Source: Campylorhamphus procurvoides (Eukaryota > Chordata > Aves > Passeriformes > Dendrocolaptidae). From it: DNA of 64,000 nucleotides. This document shows positions 12,176-25,390 of the stretch, piece by piece. The DNA lies in the NCBI GenBank assembly GCA_013396655.1, contig WBMV01005979.1, forward strand, positions 1 through 64,000. Reading direction: 5' to 3'. The notes beneath the pieces were generated by a model, which was given only the letters and a program-made list of their open reading frames with translations, searched no databases and was not told where the DNA came from. A program made the position numbers and the translations under genes. Numbering within the stretch: the stretch's first letter is position 1; every line of letters begins with the position of its first letter.

Positions 12176-15100
12176 TATGTCTGTAAATTAACTGGTCATC
12201 TAAGCTGGAGAGTGACATTGATAAGCAATAACAGCACAGGAGTGGTGAAAGAAAGATATCTCCTAGTTAGTTTTGGACAGTTGACACTAACTCCGTTGTC
12301 AGATAAGTGTTACTGACTGTGGGAAAAGCTAAGTGGCAAAAGTCACACTCGCCGCCTGCTAACTGTAGGAGGAAAACAGATCTGGAATGCAAAGGAAATC
12401 TTGACATTATCTGTTCCCCCAACCCTTACCAGCCAGGCGATCAAAATAACTAGCTGAGTATCAGCTGCCTCTGTTCCTGGCCCAAACAAACGTGCTTTCT
12501 TTAGAGGTTTTGCTCACAGGAGAGGAGGCAGAGAAGGAAAGAGTGCAGAGTGGGTGAGAGGGAGTGTTTCCTGCCAAAAACCAGGAGCAGCTTTACTGTG
12601 ACATCTGAAAGGATCCTGATGAAATCAGCCTAGCACTGTGAACAGAGGTGGCTCTGTGGTTTCCAAAGGACAGCGATGTGTGCTTGACAGCCCCGAAGCC
12701 CTGCGCAACAGAACTCCAGTACTTCATCACTCCACTTGGCCTCCACTGACATTGTCACGGACAGTATGTCAGATGTTGATAAAAGAAGCATCAAGCCCAA
12801 GGGAAAAAAAAACACTGGAAAGGCCTTCTCTGTTCCCATTTAAATTGTGTTGTTTAAGAATAAAGTGTAGCCACTTCAAATGAACACTTGAAGAATAAAT
12901 TTTTTTCCTCCTGAGTGCTCGTGGGTTTCTCAAGACCCAAGAAAGCACAATATACTATACTTACACCAATGTACCATATGTACATCACAGCAAATTAGAG
13001 GTACTTGCACATATTTCTGTAGACACTTGCTTAGCTAGGTGTAGCTTAATACTCTGGATATCATCCCTATAAGGTTGCTGTTATGCCTACAAAATTCCAG
13101 GGTTATGGGGCCATAGAAGAGGTTAGCAGCAAAAACGCAACAAATGAAAGTACATTACTGAATATATTGAGTTCTCCAATACATCATTCAGCCATTGATT
13201 GTACTGCATCAGTTCTGTCCGTCTTATAAATAGGTCAAAATATATAGCAGAAGTTTAGTTTAACTTTGGAAACTCTTCTTACATTTTTATTGCCACACAA
13301 ATGTCCAGAGACCTGTAAATGGAAGATTTTGGCCATGTGTTGGTGAGCAGACAAAAGGCACTTACTTCTGGGATGTTATTTCTTTCCGTATTCCCTCTTC
13401 ACTTTTTTTGGGAAGCAGGCACAGAAGAAATAATTCTCTCAGTCTCTCCATCCTATTTTGCACTCCAGATCCTTCTGTCTTTGACAGAAGTGGACCACCA
13501 GCATCTTGGGCCATAGCCACTCATTCTCTGATTTTTCTGTACTAAGAAGCCTTGGCCTGCTTATGGCTGAGACAATGCCGACAGGTCAGGTGAGTGTTTG
13601 GGCATGAATGAGCAGGTACAGAGGCTCTCCAAACAGCTACAGTGCTCCTCCTGGCGCCAAGCTTGTCATGGACAAATGACACAGCAAAGGGTGCCTGGCA
13701 GGATGGGGACCAAGCAGCTCATGGGCCAACATGCATGAAAATAAGCTCTTGGCAAATTATTTGAATGCTGAATTGGAAACAAATGTATATGTTTTAAGTC
13801 ATCTTTTTGTATGAAAAATATTGATGCTAATGTAAGGCTGCAAGGTTTTTGAGGAAAGGACACTTGTTCTGCCTGTACGGTGCTCACAAGGACACTACTC
13901 TGGGCCTGAGGCCAATTGTCACCACCTCTGTTCAAACAATTTAAAAATAATAAATTACTTAATTAGCAATCAAAGTAAGCAGCAGTTTTAAGAGTTTCCT
14001 GAAATAACTATATACATTTTATAAAATATAATGTTCCTGAACGTCCCATTTCCTCAGAGGAGTCATCTAATTCTGAAATGCTGTAGATGGTATTTTTCTT
14101 TAGACATACAAATAATTCTCCATACAGTGATAAATGCATCATGAAGAGACTAATCATAATCCCCCCCAATTGCTGGTGACTGCTGCTGGCACATTCTGCA
14201 AAGGAAAACCCCTTAGTGTTCTACAGGATAAACCTGCAAGGTTCTATGCTAGAATCAGTTTACTTCTTGGAATTAAGGCATACTAGCCTTATATAACAGA
14301 GCCTTTGGGAATCAAGAAGTACTCCAGGGTAAGTATGTACCTAATATAAACAAATATAAAATAAAAGCCTACAGCCATTACCTTTTCAGACACCATGCCA
14401 AAAGCTCACACTTCATCAAGGCTGGAATAGCAGTTTCAGATCCACTTAATAATACCTACATATAAAGCAACCTTTTGGCCATCTGTTTTCTTTAACTTGC
14501 CTTTTTTATTGCTCTGCCTTCATAATGACACAGAGCCAAGATCTCAACTGACAGATGCCATTATATGCAATGGAATTATATACAGGACGGCTTTGGTATG
14601 TCTTCTGCGTTCATATGCAGCTCTGGTCTCCTCCTATTGCTGCATTTCAGCTGTGGCTTGACAGCATGGTGGAATTTACTAATTCGGTTTTGCCTCGTGC
14701 TGAGCACTCAATAAATACCAGCATCTCTCTGTGCATTTCTGTCATAGCAACTTGCTGGCCTAGATGGAATCTAATACAGAGAACAGGAAGGAGGGGAAGT
14801 TTATGGTTTTCAGCTGAAAAGCCTTCTGAAGCAACTCTCCTGTTTCTTAGGAAGGTGCCCCTGTAGTTGACATCAACACTACACAGCTCTTTGTCCTCCT
14901 CTAGTGGTCCCATTATATTTAGGGAAAAGCTTATGAAGCGATTATTTTCTTCAAATTAATGCAGTCATTAGTCAACTGCAAGTTGTTGAGACTCATGCCT
15001 AGGGATCCTGCCTTCAATTCTGATGAGTGACAGTTTAGGGTTTCATCTCTCTGGTGTTCATGGAAGTTGAAATGGGTACCTCTGCTCATAGCCAGCGGCA

Positions 15101-18100
15101 GCCACATGCTGTATCGTTTTGTGCCACAGTCATCTCCTCTGAGCAGAGGTTGCACCATGGCAGGTTGAGCACAAAACAGTGGCATGGTCTGACTACAGCC
15201 CTGCAAAAGGTCAGAAGATGACTGCTTTTTTCAATAGCTTTATTGTCTCAAACACCTTGCATCAAGCATATGCTACAGTCAGAAGCTTTTCTCTGTGTTT
15301 GCCCGCCTGACTTGCAAACAAACAAACAGCACAAAATCCATCTTATGTCCTGAGCTTTTCAGAGAGAAGATGCAGGTTGCTCTGACGCAGCACTAAACCT
15401 TAAAGGCTAGTCTTTAGGAATTGATACTTAAAAAGTCAAATAGCAAAAACTAAACCTAAAAAATTGTTCTGTGGGGAATGTTTCCTAATGGGAAATGCTA
15501 AAATTGGTGGAACTGTTACCCATTAGAAATGCTTTCTGTGAAAACAAAAGGTTCCTACTATGTAGCTTATTCTTCAAGTGTGTCTCAGAGCTGTAACGCT
15601 TAGTTGCTATATAAATATCAAAGATTTATTTCGCTGCTTGAACACTTTAAAATGTCTAACCTTCAAACTTTTGAAGTTATATTTTGTGCAGGAAATAAAA
15701 TAAAAGGACATAGCTTTCATTGTGGCTATCAGAGAGGACTGACAGGTTTAATTGGAACAGAAAACAGTTATATTAGATTTTTTTATTATTATTATTCAGT
15801 GAAATTTTTCCATGGATTTGTTACTTTGGGAAAAAATGTAACATGACAAAAAGGTGCCCTCTGCCATGAGTCTTGGAAACCTCCAGTTTAAAGCAAGTTG
15901 GTTGCACAGAATGCAAGGGAGTTGAATATGGCTGTCAGTTTGCAATGTTTGCAGGCATTTGTTCAGTCATAGAAGAAAATGACTTGAGAATCCTATGGCT
16001 CCATGTCTGAGTTTAGCTGCTGGAAACTGGTATCATTCCAACAGAGGCAAAACTTCAGAGCAATTTATCAATTTGCATTAGATCACCATTTACAGCAAGG
16101 TTCCTGTCACATCTCAAGTGCAGTTACAAACCCAAGCTCATCTATCAGGTGTTTAGTGTTCAGCTCTCCTAAGGAATCCAAGCTGTAACCAAAATGAGTT
16201 AGGAAAAAGGTTTATAATATCTTCATTCTGAAACCACCTATATTTTGTACAATTATTGACTAGATATTGGTTTTAACATTTACCAGCTCTAGTATTTGCA
16301 ATATTTTTCTTTACTAAAATATTGACTGAAAATCAAAGCCACAGAAAGAACCATGGACAGGGAAATAGAAGAAGATTGGGTCATTGACATTGGGTCACAT
16401 GTGTACAGACTTCTACACATTGCTGCTTTATTGCTTCAGAAGTTTCTTATATAAAATTCAGAGTATGCATTAATAGATCAATTTGTCTATAACTCACATA
16501 TTTAAATGGTAAACATATATGTTTCTAATATACACCTGGTTGGCTGTTTTTCTGTTTAGAAACGGCAATGTCCTGAGATATATATGTGTATAGTAAGGGT
16601 TCTCATCTTCCTCTTGCTTTTGAGAGCTGAGGATCACAGTTTGCCCTGAACTGCTCCAATATATCAGTAAGGGTTGAGTAGCAAATATTTACCTTTTTAG
16701 AAGAATAAAGAAGGGCTTTGTTCTACGATTTATGATTATGAAAGAGAGAGGCAATCTCACTGCCTAATTTTGTATGCCAAACTGGCACTACAGAGAAATT
16801 AGAACAGGAGCCAAACAAAAGGACCTTCTGGTGCACTGACTGCTGGACAAGCACCAAGTCTACCTACTACTAAGTCTGCAATACAGTGCATAACTAGTTA
16901 ACAGGCCAAGGCCACCAAACAGCTGGGTTTATTCACTAGTTTACTTTCACTGTGCCGCTGCTGAGGAAAACAGACTGTTCATTTTTCAGTCCAAAGTACA
17001 CATTTCCACTTCATGCTGAAAACATGTCAAAGTGACCCCACTCTGCTTTCTAGTAAACGCACAGGGTCATTGAATGAGGATGTTTTATTTTCCCCACTTA
17101 ATTAAGGTCACATTCTCATCTTGGTTAAACTGTTATAGCTAGAGTAATGACAGCATGAGACATGAGTACTGTCTAGTCTTGGGAGGCACTGCAGAATGTC
17201 TAATCCAGCTACTGCTCTCTCCTGAAAAGGATAACTAGAGGAGGCTCATGATCACAGCCTCAGCTCCACCACCAGCACAGGAGCTAGGCATGCAAGGCAA
17301 GTGAAAAGCTGAAATTGATCACATTCTCCATTCTCCCCTGAGCAAGAAGAAATCCCAGAACAGGTTATGGTTCTGTGAGCCACATCCATTTTCCTGTTCA
17401 GAGTGCGATTAGCCCGTAACTCTTGCCCAGGAGCTGCAGCAGAGGTAAAATAAAAATAAGAGCATAAACCCTTATATGGCTAAGGAAACATAAAAATATG
17501 TAATCAGTGGGAGCTGCTGTACACAGGTTTGATTTTGTAATGAATCAAGTACCTGCAGTTTCTAACAAGAGCCAGATGGAGTAGCAGCTCCGTCCATTTC
17601 CCAGAATCAGGCCCTTTGCTGGCAGTTGTTCATATACAGCCGCTATATAGCATAGTTCTGGTTTCTTACACTATGGAGACCTCTCCTCAAAGTCAATTAG
17701 CATTATGCCTGGGCAAATATTGCAGGATCAGGCTGCTCATTAAAGCCCTGGGACCACAACTGCCTCTATTTTAATTTTGTGATATATCAGTCAAGGATAC
17801 ATAATTATCCATGGAGTACTTCTGAAATGGCCAAGGTCATATGAGGATTTTATCGTATTACTGCAGTGCACCATCTTCCTTGCCAGCCTATTGCTGTTCT
17901 GCTACAGACTACATTACCATGCATCAGCAAATACACGAGCACACAGCTATATTTAGTGTTTCATACATACCACTAAAATAGAGGATGTGTCAGCTTTTAA
18001 TCTGATTTCAAATTTTTGTCAGCAAAGTAAAGGTTCATTTTCCCTACTAGTGATGAAGTGTGCTCTGTGTTATCATCTTGAGCTATGTGGTGATAACATT

Positions 18101-21100
18101 AGACAGCTAGAATGCTCAATCTGAGTAGAATGTTTTTTACTCAGAAATACACTAGGAGATAGTAAGGATGCAAAGCATCAGTCAGCCAACTTTTAATAGG
18201 GATTGCCATAGGAAACCTACAAATTCTGCAGCAATCTGATGGCAACAGGAGCAGCTAACCAAGGTAATCTCTGGGGTACCACAGCAGAGAATTAGGATCT
18301 TCTGTGTTACAGTGCAGAACAGAGATAGGTGGTGCAGACTGCGTTTGGTGTTATGTACCTGGCAGTATGAGATGAAACGCATTGATGATGATGACTCAAA
18401 CAGAGTGGTCTGTTGCATGGCAATTGGATTGGGACAGCCCTATTAATGACATCATCTATTAATGACAGCAGAAATGTGGTTTAATGGTTGAAACCACAGT
18501 TAACACCAGAATAGCCACACTCATTCTCAAAGAAAGTAGGGTTCAGTGGATGAAGCTGGTGTTTTCACAGGCCTTGGTAAAGCCACAGAATAGAACAATT
18601 TTACATTCTGTAACACTTGCTTATTCATGCTGTCCATACATGCAATACAAGTGTGAATTTCCTTCCTGTTTACAGCTTCCACAGAAAGTCAACAGACAAC
18701 GTGCTAACCTACCAAGGGTAAGCCTTTCTATGTAAAAACCAGCTTTTTCACTGCGAACTGCTCGTCCTCTCTTGCAACTGTTACTTGCACTTTGCTAACT
18801 GCAGCTTAAAGGGTGTGGGTGACACCACATTTGCAACCTAGGTCTAAGTCCTAATAACATTGCATGTACCTAGTATTGTGCAATTATAAAAATATACAAA
18901 TTTCTGAGTCTTTGCTGAAACTCCATTTAAGCTTAACTCTGGATTGTCCACCCCAGCCCCATAGCGTTGTGGGAGGGCTGTTCTTCGCCACAGCACTGAC
19001 CAGCCAAGTGACCCAACCTTGCAGACTGTCATGCCATCCCATCCTTGGACCATTCCTGTCCCTAGGCATCATTCTGGAGCTGTGTCTGACCTCTGTTCCT
19101 CAAATGGTGTCTGCCCCAGTCCCCAGGGAGCCACTGGCTTATGCTGAGTCCTGTCACTATCAAAGAAAACAGAAAGCAGAATAAATTCATGCCTCTAGAG
19201 TCACATCTTACCATTACATTTTTTTTCTAATGGTCAAAACATTATTAATTCCAGTGCATGCACTGTTATAAGTGTTATTACATCTGGAAATACAGTACAA
19301 AGCCTGGCTAGAATGCAGCAACACTACCAGCAATGCTGGTACTTCAAATGAGGTTCCCTGGCATGGCTGGGTGGTCTGTTCAGCTGTGGTTTTTCTTAGA
19401 CCCGTTCCAGGTCTTCCGGTTAACATGTTATGTAAATCCAGGTAGTGGAGGGCCCAAAGGATTGCGTTAATTTGGGGGAAAAAAAAAGAAGTAGAATAAA
19501 ATGCAAGGAACAGAGACAAATAGCAGTCCAAAGGGGTTTTTTTGCCTCTTATGCACAAAAATGGTTTACATGGAGAACAACCAGAAGCTGAGGACAGCCC
19601 AACCTTGGGGAAAGGGCTGTAGAAGCACCCACCCTGGCTGCAGCAGCTCTGAGCTGCCCTGTGCATCCCCAGCTCCTTCCAGGATGGTGCTAGAGGAGTT
19701 GTTTCATGGGGAGGGCAGGGTGCTGTTCCACTGTGAGCCACTGGTACTCTTTTGGCCCTTGAGAGCTCTAGTTTGACAAAGGTTTTCCCAAGAGAGAGGT
19801 CAGAAGAACAAATGACAAAAGGGAATGCGAAAGACTAAGAGAGTATGTAAGGGAAGAATGGTGCAGAAAATGAACTGAAGTAGAACAGTGAGTGCTGTGT
19901 TCTGTGTGTGCCTAATATACAGGCAGGAAAGGTTTTCTTCTCATGCAAGAAATTCCAAAACAGAAAAAAGTTGCTTATCCCAAAAGCACAGAAAGTATCA
20001 GAAATGTTTAGTGACTGCGAAGCTGGACAAAACTTTTGTCCCTCAGTTCAAGACATAGATTTGGCCTTTTTGTAGTTTAAATCATGTTTTCTCTTTCTCT
20101 CATTTTCTCCTTAATATTTTAATGCAACAAATTTCAAAGCCAAAAGTTTCAAACAAAAATTAAAAGTTCTCACTTTGAAAACCGTTAAATCATCCCATGT
20201 TAAGACTTGTGTTCCTATTTTACAGAAATGATTTGCAATAGAAATTAATGGATGCTAACCTTTTCCTGTAAAATGGTTCTGTTTGAAGAAATGGGCATTT
20301 TCTGCCAGAAGCATTTTAATGATCCATTTATTACCAGTTCTATCATATGCTAGATTTCTATGATTAAAGTTCCACCTCAATGACCAAACTGTGTCAGAAA
20401 ATGACCTATCATTCTTCTTTCATGCCTGCAGTCATCAGATTTTCAACCATCATGTTCTACTGTTAAGATGGGCACTAAAACTTTATCTCTTTTAGTGACA
20501 AAATTAATATTGTAATAAAAGTAAAACATTTCAAAGATCAACTATACTATAGAATGGGAGCACTGCTAAAATAATTATTTTTAATTAAAATATATGTGCC
20601 ATTGATTTGTTTTCCTTTTCTTTATAAAGTGAGCCTTCAGTGCCACAGAGAGGTTTTTATCCAAACAATGAATACAATTAAAACAATTGCTCAATCAATC
20701 TCAGAAATTATGAAATTTGTTTGGCTTTGAAAAAGCACAGGCATGTGTTTCATTGGCAAATATCATCATGGAATAAATCCATATCCAACTCATAAAGCAG
20801 AAAAAAATAATGTGCACAGAGCTTGAATGAAAATACTTATATTTACACTATGCTCAACAGCCTTTATGTTTTGTTGACCTCATGTTAAGTACATGAGGGT
20901 GGAATTGCCTATGGAGACCTGAGTTTCCTAGGCCAGGGTTTCTGGCACTTTGCTAAGCCACCATGTTTGCCAGCAGAGCCATTGAATCAGTGACATTGGC
21001 TGCAAAAGGCTGCATTCATCAGATTTTAACCAAGTTGAGGGTGGCCCTTGGAATGAACTGAGGGTGCAGTTTAGATCAGAGACAGATGCAAGAAGAAATC

Positions 21101-21384
21101 ACTGAGTGCGCAAACTGGCCTAATCTAGTCCTCCAGGCCAAAATAAAGATAGTAAGTTATCTAGGGACAGAAGGATAATTGCAACACCGATGTGCAATTG
21201 CTTTCTTTTTAATTGACACACATTGCATACATATTGACTAACAAAACAGAAACAGCAGTCAGCAATGGGTGACTCCAGAGGTCAGTTGGTTTATGACTGA
21301 AATATTTCTAGCTGGCAAAGGCTTTTGTAGGAATGAGGATTCACCTAGGCTTCAGGGACATTTCTTTTTGCAAAACTGTGAGAC
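12176..21384. other. Long stretch without recognisable genes
   Basis: About 9.2 kb of mostly unique AT-rich sequence. Somewhat GC-richer spots near 12600-12800, 13300-13900 and 18900-19800 carry moderately long frames, including a 175-codon minus-strand frame at 19214-19741 and a 106-codon plus-strand frame at 18864-19184. None has a recognisable domain, a coding-like start or a visible intron structure. An AATAAA lies near 19181 but without supporting gene structure. A pair of GGGTCA half-sites lies at 16378 and 16392. No clear CR1 was found. Confidence 0.5.
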
Positions 21385-21560
21385 TGTTATTAAATTACAG
21401 TAACCCACATTCTGGGAAGGAGTTTCTTTTCTCTGTATTTCTTAATTGTGCTTCATTACAATTTAATAAGGACATTTACTCTCAATTAAGCAAATCATCC
21501 AAGCAGTTTCTTACGCTTGTTGCAATTAATTGGTTTTGTCAAATGCAAGTTTAATTGTGT
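21385..21560. promoter_or_regulatory. Candidate conserved regulatory block, dense TAAT/ATTA cores
   Basis: About ten TAAT/ATTA cores lie within 175 bases, several inside longer homeodomain-like sites (CTTAATTGTG, CTCAATTAAGC, GCAATTAATTGG, GTTTAATTGTG). The arrangement is enhancer-like, but conservation is untested. Confidence 0.18.
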
Positions 21561-24500
21561 GTGAAGTTTCTTGCTGAATCAGGATCTGTGTGTTTGTGTA
21601 TATCTGTCTATCCAAACCTTTCTTTAGCTTCTAGCATGCTAATATACACGCAGTTCAGGGTATCAGAGTCTTTAGCTCTGTTTACTGCTCTGATCTTGGT
21701 GCCTCCCTGAAACTAAATAATTTCTCCATAATGGTCAAACTCACTAATGCTTTTAATATTGACAAGTACATTAACCAGCTAGTGAGCTCCAGCTAAGGGG
21801 GAAATTGGGCATTGTGATTCTGCCACTGGGGACGAATCCTGTGGAGTGTTACATCTTTTGAAAAATCTGGCTCTGTTACGAGCCTCTTTACCAGATTCAA
21901 CTGCTGTGTTATCACTGAGCCAGAAAAATTCTGAGGTGCACTTCACCTTGACTCACCTCACTCACCAGTGCCATGGCAAGACCTTCATTCTCACTCTGAC
22001 ATGGTTTATCAATGTTATTTCAGAACTCACCTTGCAAGGTGTAAGTCAAACAGTGATGATCAGTTTTCCTAAGAACCACCTAAATCCTACACTGCTAGGT
22101 CATGAACAGCAGCATGGACGTGATCATTGCAAATGCACCAAATACCTATATGATAGCAGAGACTCCTGTGGGTCCTCCATCAATAGATGCAGGGTTATAT
22201 GAGACACAAAGAACATTACAAGAAGTAATGAAGTCTTACCTGCTTTTTCCTTGCATGGCTTCTGAAACAGCATCTGCAAGAAAGTGATTTTTCTTTAATA
22301 ATTGTATATTTTTTCTTTCAAATAAGCTCCACATTTCAGGATGACAATATATGTAATTATTAATCATCACCACCTTACACAATGCATAAAATCCAGAGCT
22401 CATCAATAAAAATCACGTGAAATAGCTAGTTTTGCTTCCTAAGGATGGCCTTGCACCTATTGTCAAACCGGGTTCACCTACCTTGAAGTGAGTGAGCCTA
22501 GGAGCAGTCTCTGGCACAAGCAGAGTATTTGCTGCAAGGATACATGAGGCCCAGCACACTGGAACATGCCTGAGAATGTATTGCAATGCTGGTGGGATTC
22601 AGGGAGCAGACAAGGCTGCTGGCAAGATGTGTGGGCAGCTCTATTGACAGGTGGGAAACAGGACACTGTGGCTAGAACAGCTTGGAGTGCTAGAGTCATG
22701 TTTCCTGTTCATCTGTGACCAGGAGAGGGTTCCTCTGAGGGTTGTGGTCAAACTGACCTGTGGTGTTGTTTTCTTCATATTTTTTACCTCCCTACTTCGG
22801 GTCTGCCAAGCTGCATGAAAAGGATACTATTAACACCACACATGGACGCACCTCTTGGTCCATTACTTTTCTCTTTAATAGCTTTCAGTGGCCAAATGAG
22901 GAGGTTCTTGACAGTGATTAAATACATATCACTCATTTCCTTTTCATAGATCCATCAACTTTCTTAGCAATTCAGCCTGTAAATGAAACTGGCATAATGG
23001 GTGAAACTGCACCTATATTTTTTTTTATTGCAACAGAAGGCTGAACTGATTCCTCCAGATACCAGTGAACTCACAGGTGTGAAGTGCCCAGTCTGCAGTT
23101 AGCTGAAAAGACAGCACTCCTGTGCCTTGCAGTGTCACACTCCCTGTTCTTGTTATCTGCTTGTCCCCATATGGACAACCATCTGCACCTTTCTATCAGA
23201 TGCACATGTTCTCTGTTATCTCTTCAGTCAATATTGCATCTGCAGCCTTGATAGGAAACTCTCTATGAAAACATGTTTTTTATTTACCTTTTATTTAGTG
23301 AAGAATTTTACTGAGCTATTGGAAAATTTGTCCTCTAAGCACTGAACTGAATTGATTAAGCATCTCTCATAATAATAGGAAAAGCACAACTATACTAGAG
23401 GTTTTTTCCCTTCTGTGAGGCAATTTCATTCAAAAAATAGCCTCTTGTTCCATTTAAAGGTCTGCCTGAGCAGCAACTGAAATGAACCTATCTTTAGCCA
23501 GCAGGGACCGAGTGAAGTGGTCACCTCTAGATGGGAAAATAATGAACTGCTGAGTCCAAATCAGGTTTCATTAGTGGCAAAGCATCTTATTCCCACAGAG
23601 GAGTGGAAAATTCAGACACAGGCTGTGTGAATTGGCAAGGGACAGGCAGGTCCCACATCAGTGTGCCAGGTTTTTGGGATGCCTTTCTGAATTAGGCACA
23701 TCATATTGTCCCTCCACTCTTCAGCGAGCTGTATTGTTTTTAATCCCTTCTGGGCACAGCCATCTGATTTTTAGCACTGAAACTCTGGCATAAGCCTGGT
23801 GGGGGTGGATGCCTAAATTGCAGTACTGAATCTTGGGATAAGTGCTTCTTGAAGAATACATAAATGATATATGAATCAAAAATAAATATGTTAGTCCTGC
23901 ATGGATAGCTGGTTCCTGTGTTCTAGTGCTGCCAGAAGGACACCAGCTATTAAAATCATACCCAGGCTATGTTAACTTCCAAGATCTTTATAGGATGCCA
24001 TACAAAAAGGATGCAAATTATTGCTGGAACAATCCCAAGTGGTAACAGAAAGCTGCCAACTAAAAGTGATTTATGGAAATGATAATGCCCTATATAGCTG
24101 ATTGTGTAACAAAATACATTTACTGGGGAACTAGCAACCCATCTGAACAGCATGGCACAATCTAATCAAATATATAGAAACCATGGACCAACAGAGTACA
24201 ACTCTATCCAAAAGACTGCTGCAGCACCTGCTGCTATGAATAATAAAGAAATCCTTTGCTTACAACTCCAGCTGTAACAATCTTTTTCCAAGTGGAAGTG
24301 CCAGACAGAAGCCAAAGATAAACACGCTCTGCTGATATAACCATGTTTTATTTGCTAAAGTATGTAAACCAGCACACAGAAACCAGAAATGTGTTAGATG
24401 CTGGATCCATTCCTCGCTATTCAGCAGTCCCATGTTTCAGCAGGGCCATCCCACTTTCGTCTACGTGAGCAAAGGTCTCCAAAAGCTTGCCCGTACAGTA

Positions 24501-25138
24501 CTACCCTCTGCTTCATGATCAGAGCAGAAATGAGCCACTCCTATGAATGAGGCAAGTCTGCCCTCAGCATCAGTGCTCAAGGGATAACTTGCAACTAAGT
24601 GAAGCTCAAAGGGCTCACCTACACAGCTGAATAAAAGATGAAGCCCAATTGGCATGGCAAAGTGCTGTACCCAGGTTTGCCCACTTGGCTCAGCAGGTCT
24701 GGCTTGTTTACAAACTGCTCTGAAGAGCTCTGCTTGGAGCAAGCCAGCTGTTGAAAAGCTTACCCTTAGCAATGGAGACAAGAGGACACCTGGTGCAACT
24801 TGGCCTTCAGTAAGGGACTGGTTCCTGGCCCACATTTATATTGCCCTATAAAGCCAGCCTTCCAGGACACACTATTAAATTTACAGGTCCTGTAAAGATG
24901 AACAAGACGCCTGGAGAATTTGTAAGAAATAATTACCTGAATCTGAACCCCATAGTGCCAAATGAAAATAACATCTCTGTTCTTACACTTTAAAGTGTGT
25001 GAGTGATCCCATTAAAGCCACCTTCACTTACAGAGCCACGCATGTGAAAAGTGTATTTGGGCACACAACAATGGGGGGAAGAAAGGCTGTGGATCTATTG
25101 TGGAGATGAAAGTGAATATGTTTCATTTATAAAGAACA
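21561..25138. other. No recognisable gene
   Basis: Frames of up to 124 codons occur (24461-24835 minus; 21846-22202 plus) without recognisable domains. A TATAAAG string occurs near 24846, but nothing downstream supports a gene. No clear repeat seen. Confidence 0.5.
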
Positions 25139-25390
25139 TGAAATGGCCTCAAGTTGCACCAGGGGAAGTTTTGATTGGACATTAAGAAAAAAGGGTTGCC
25201 AAGCACTGGAACAGACTGCCCAGGGAAGAGGTGGAGTCACTGTCCCTGGAGGTATTTAAAAGACATATAGATGCAGATGTGCCACTGAGGGACATGATTT
25301 AGTGGTGGACTTGACAGTGTTAGGTTAGTGGTTGGACTCGATGATCTTTGAGGTCTTTTCCAACCTAAATGACTTTATGATTCTATGATT
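25139..25390 (+). mobile_element. CR1 LINE 3' fragment
   Basis: A 5'-truncated CR1 copy in plus orientation. It contains the 3'-end landmarks in order: GGCCTCAAGTTGCACCAGGG, AAGCACTGGAACAGACTGCC, GAGTCACTGTCCCTGGAGG, GGTTGGACTCGATGATCTTT and TTTTCCAACC. It ends in the short tandem ATTCTATG-like units typical of CR1 3' termini. Divergence looks moderate. The 5' truncation is normal for target-primed insertion. Confidence 0.93.

Noticed and set aside
19214..19741. 175-codon minus-strand open frame, the longest in the window
   Set aside because: No recognisable domain, mixed low-complexity content, an overlapping open frame on the other strand, and a length not far from chance expectation for 128 kb of strand. 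No splice or promoter context was found.
24461..24835. 124-codon minus-strand frame with a nearby TATAAAG
   Set aside because: The TATA-like string is on the other strand, the frame has no recognisable domain, and there are no splice signals.
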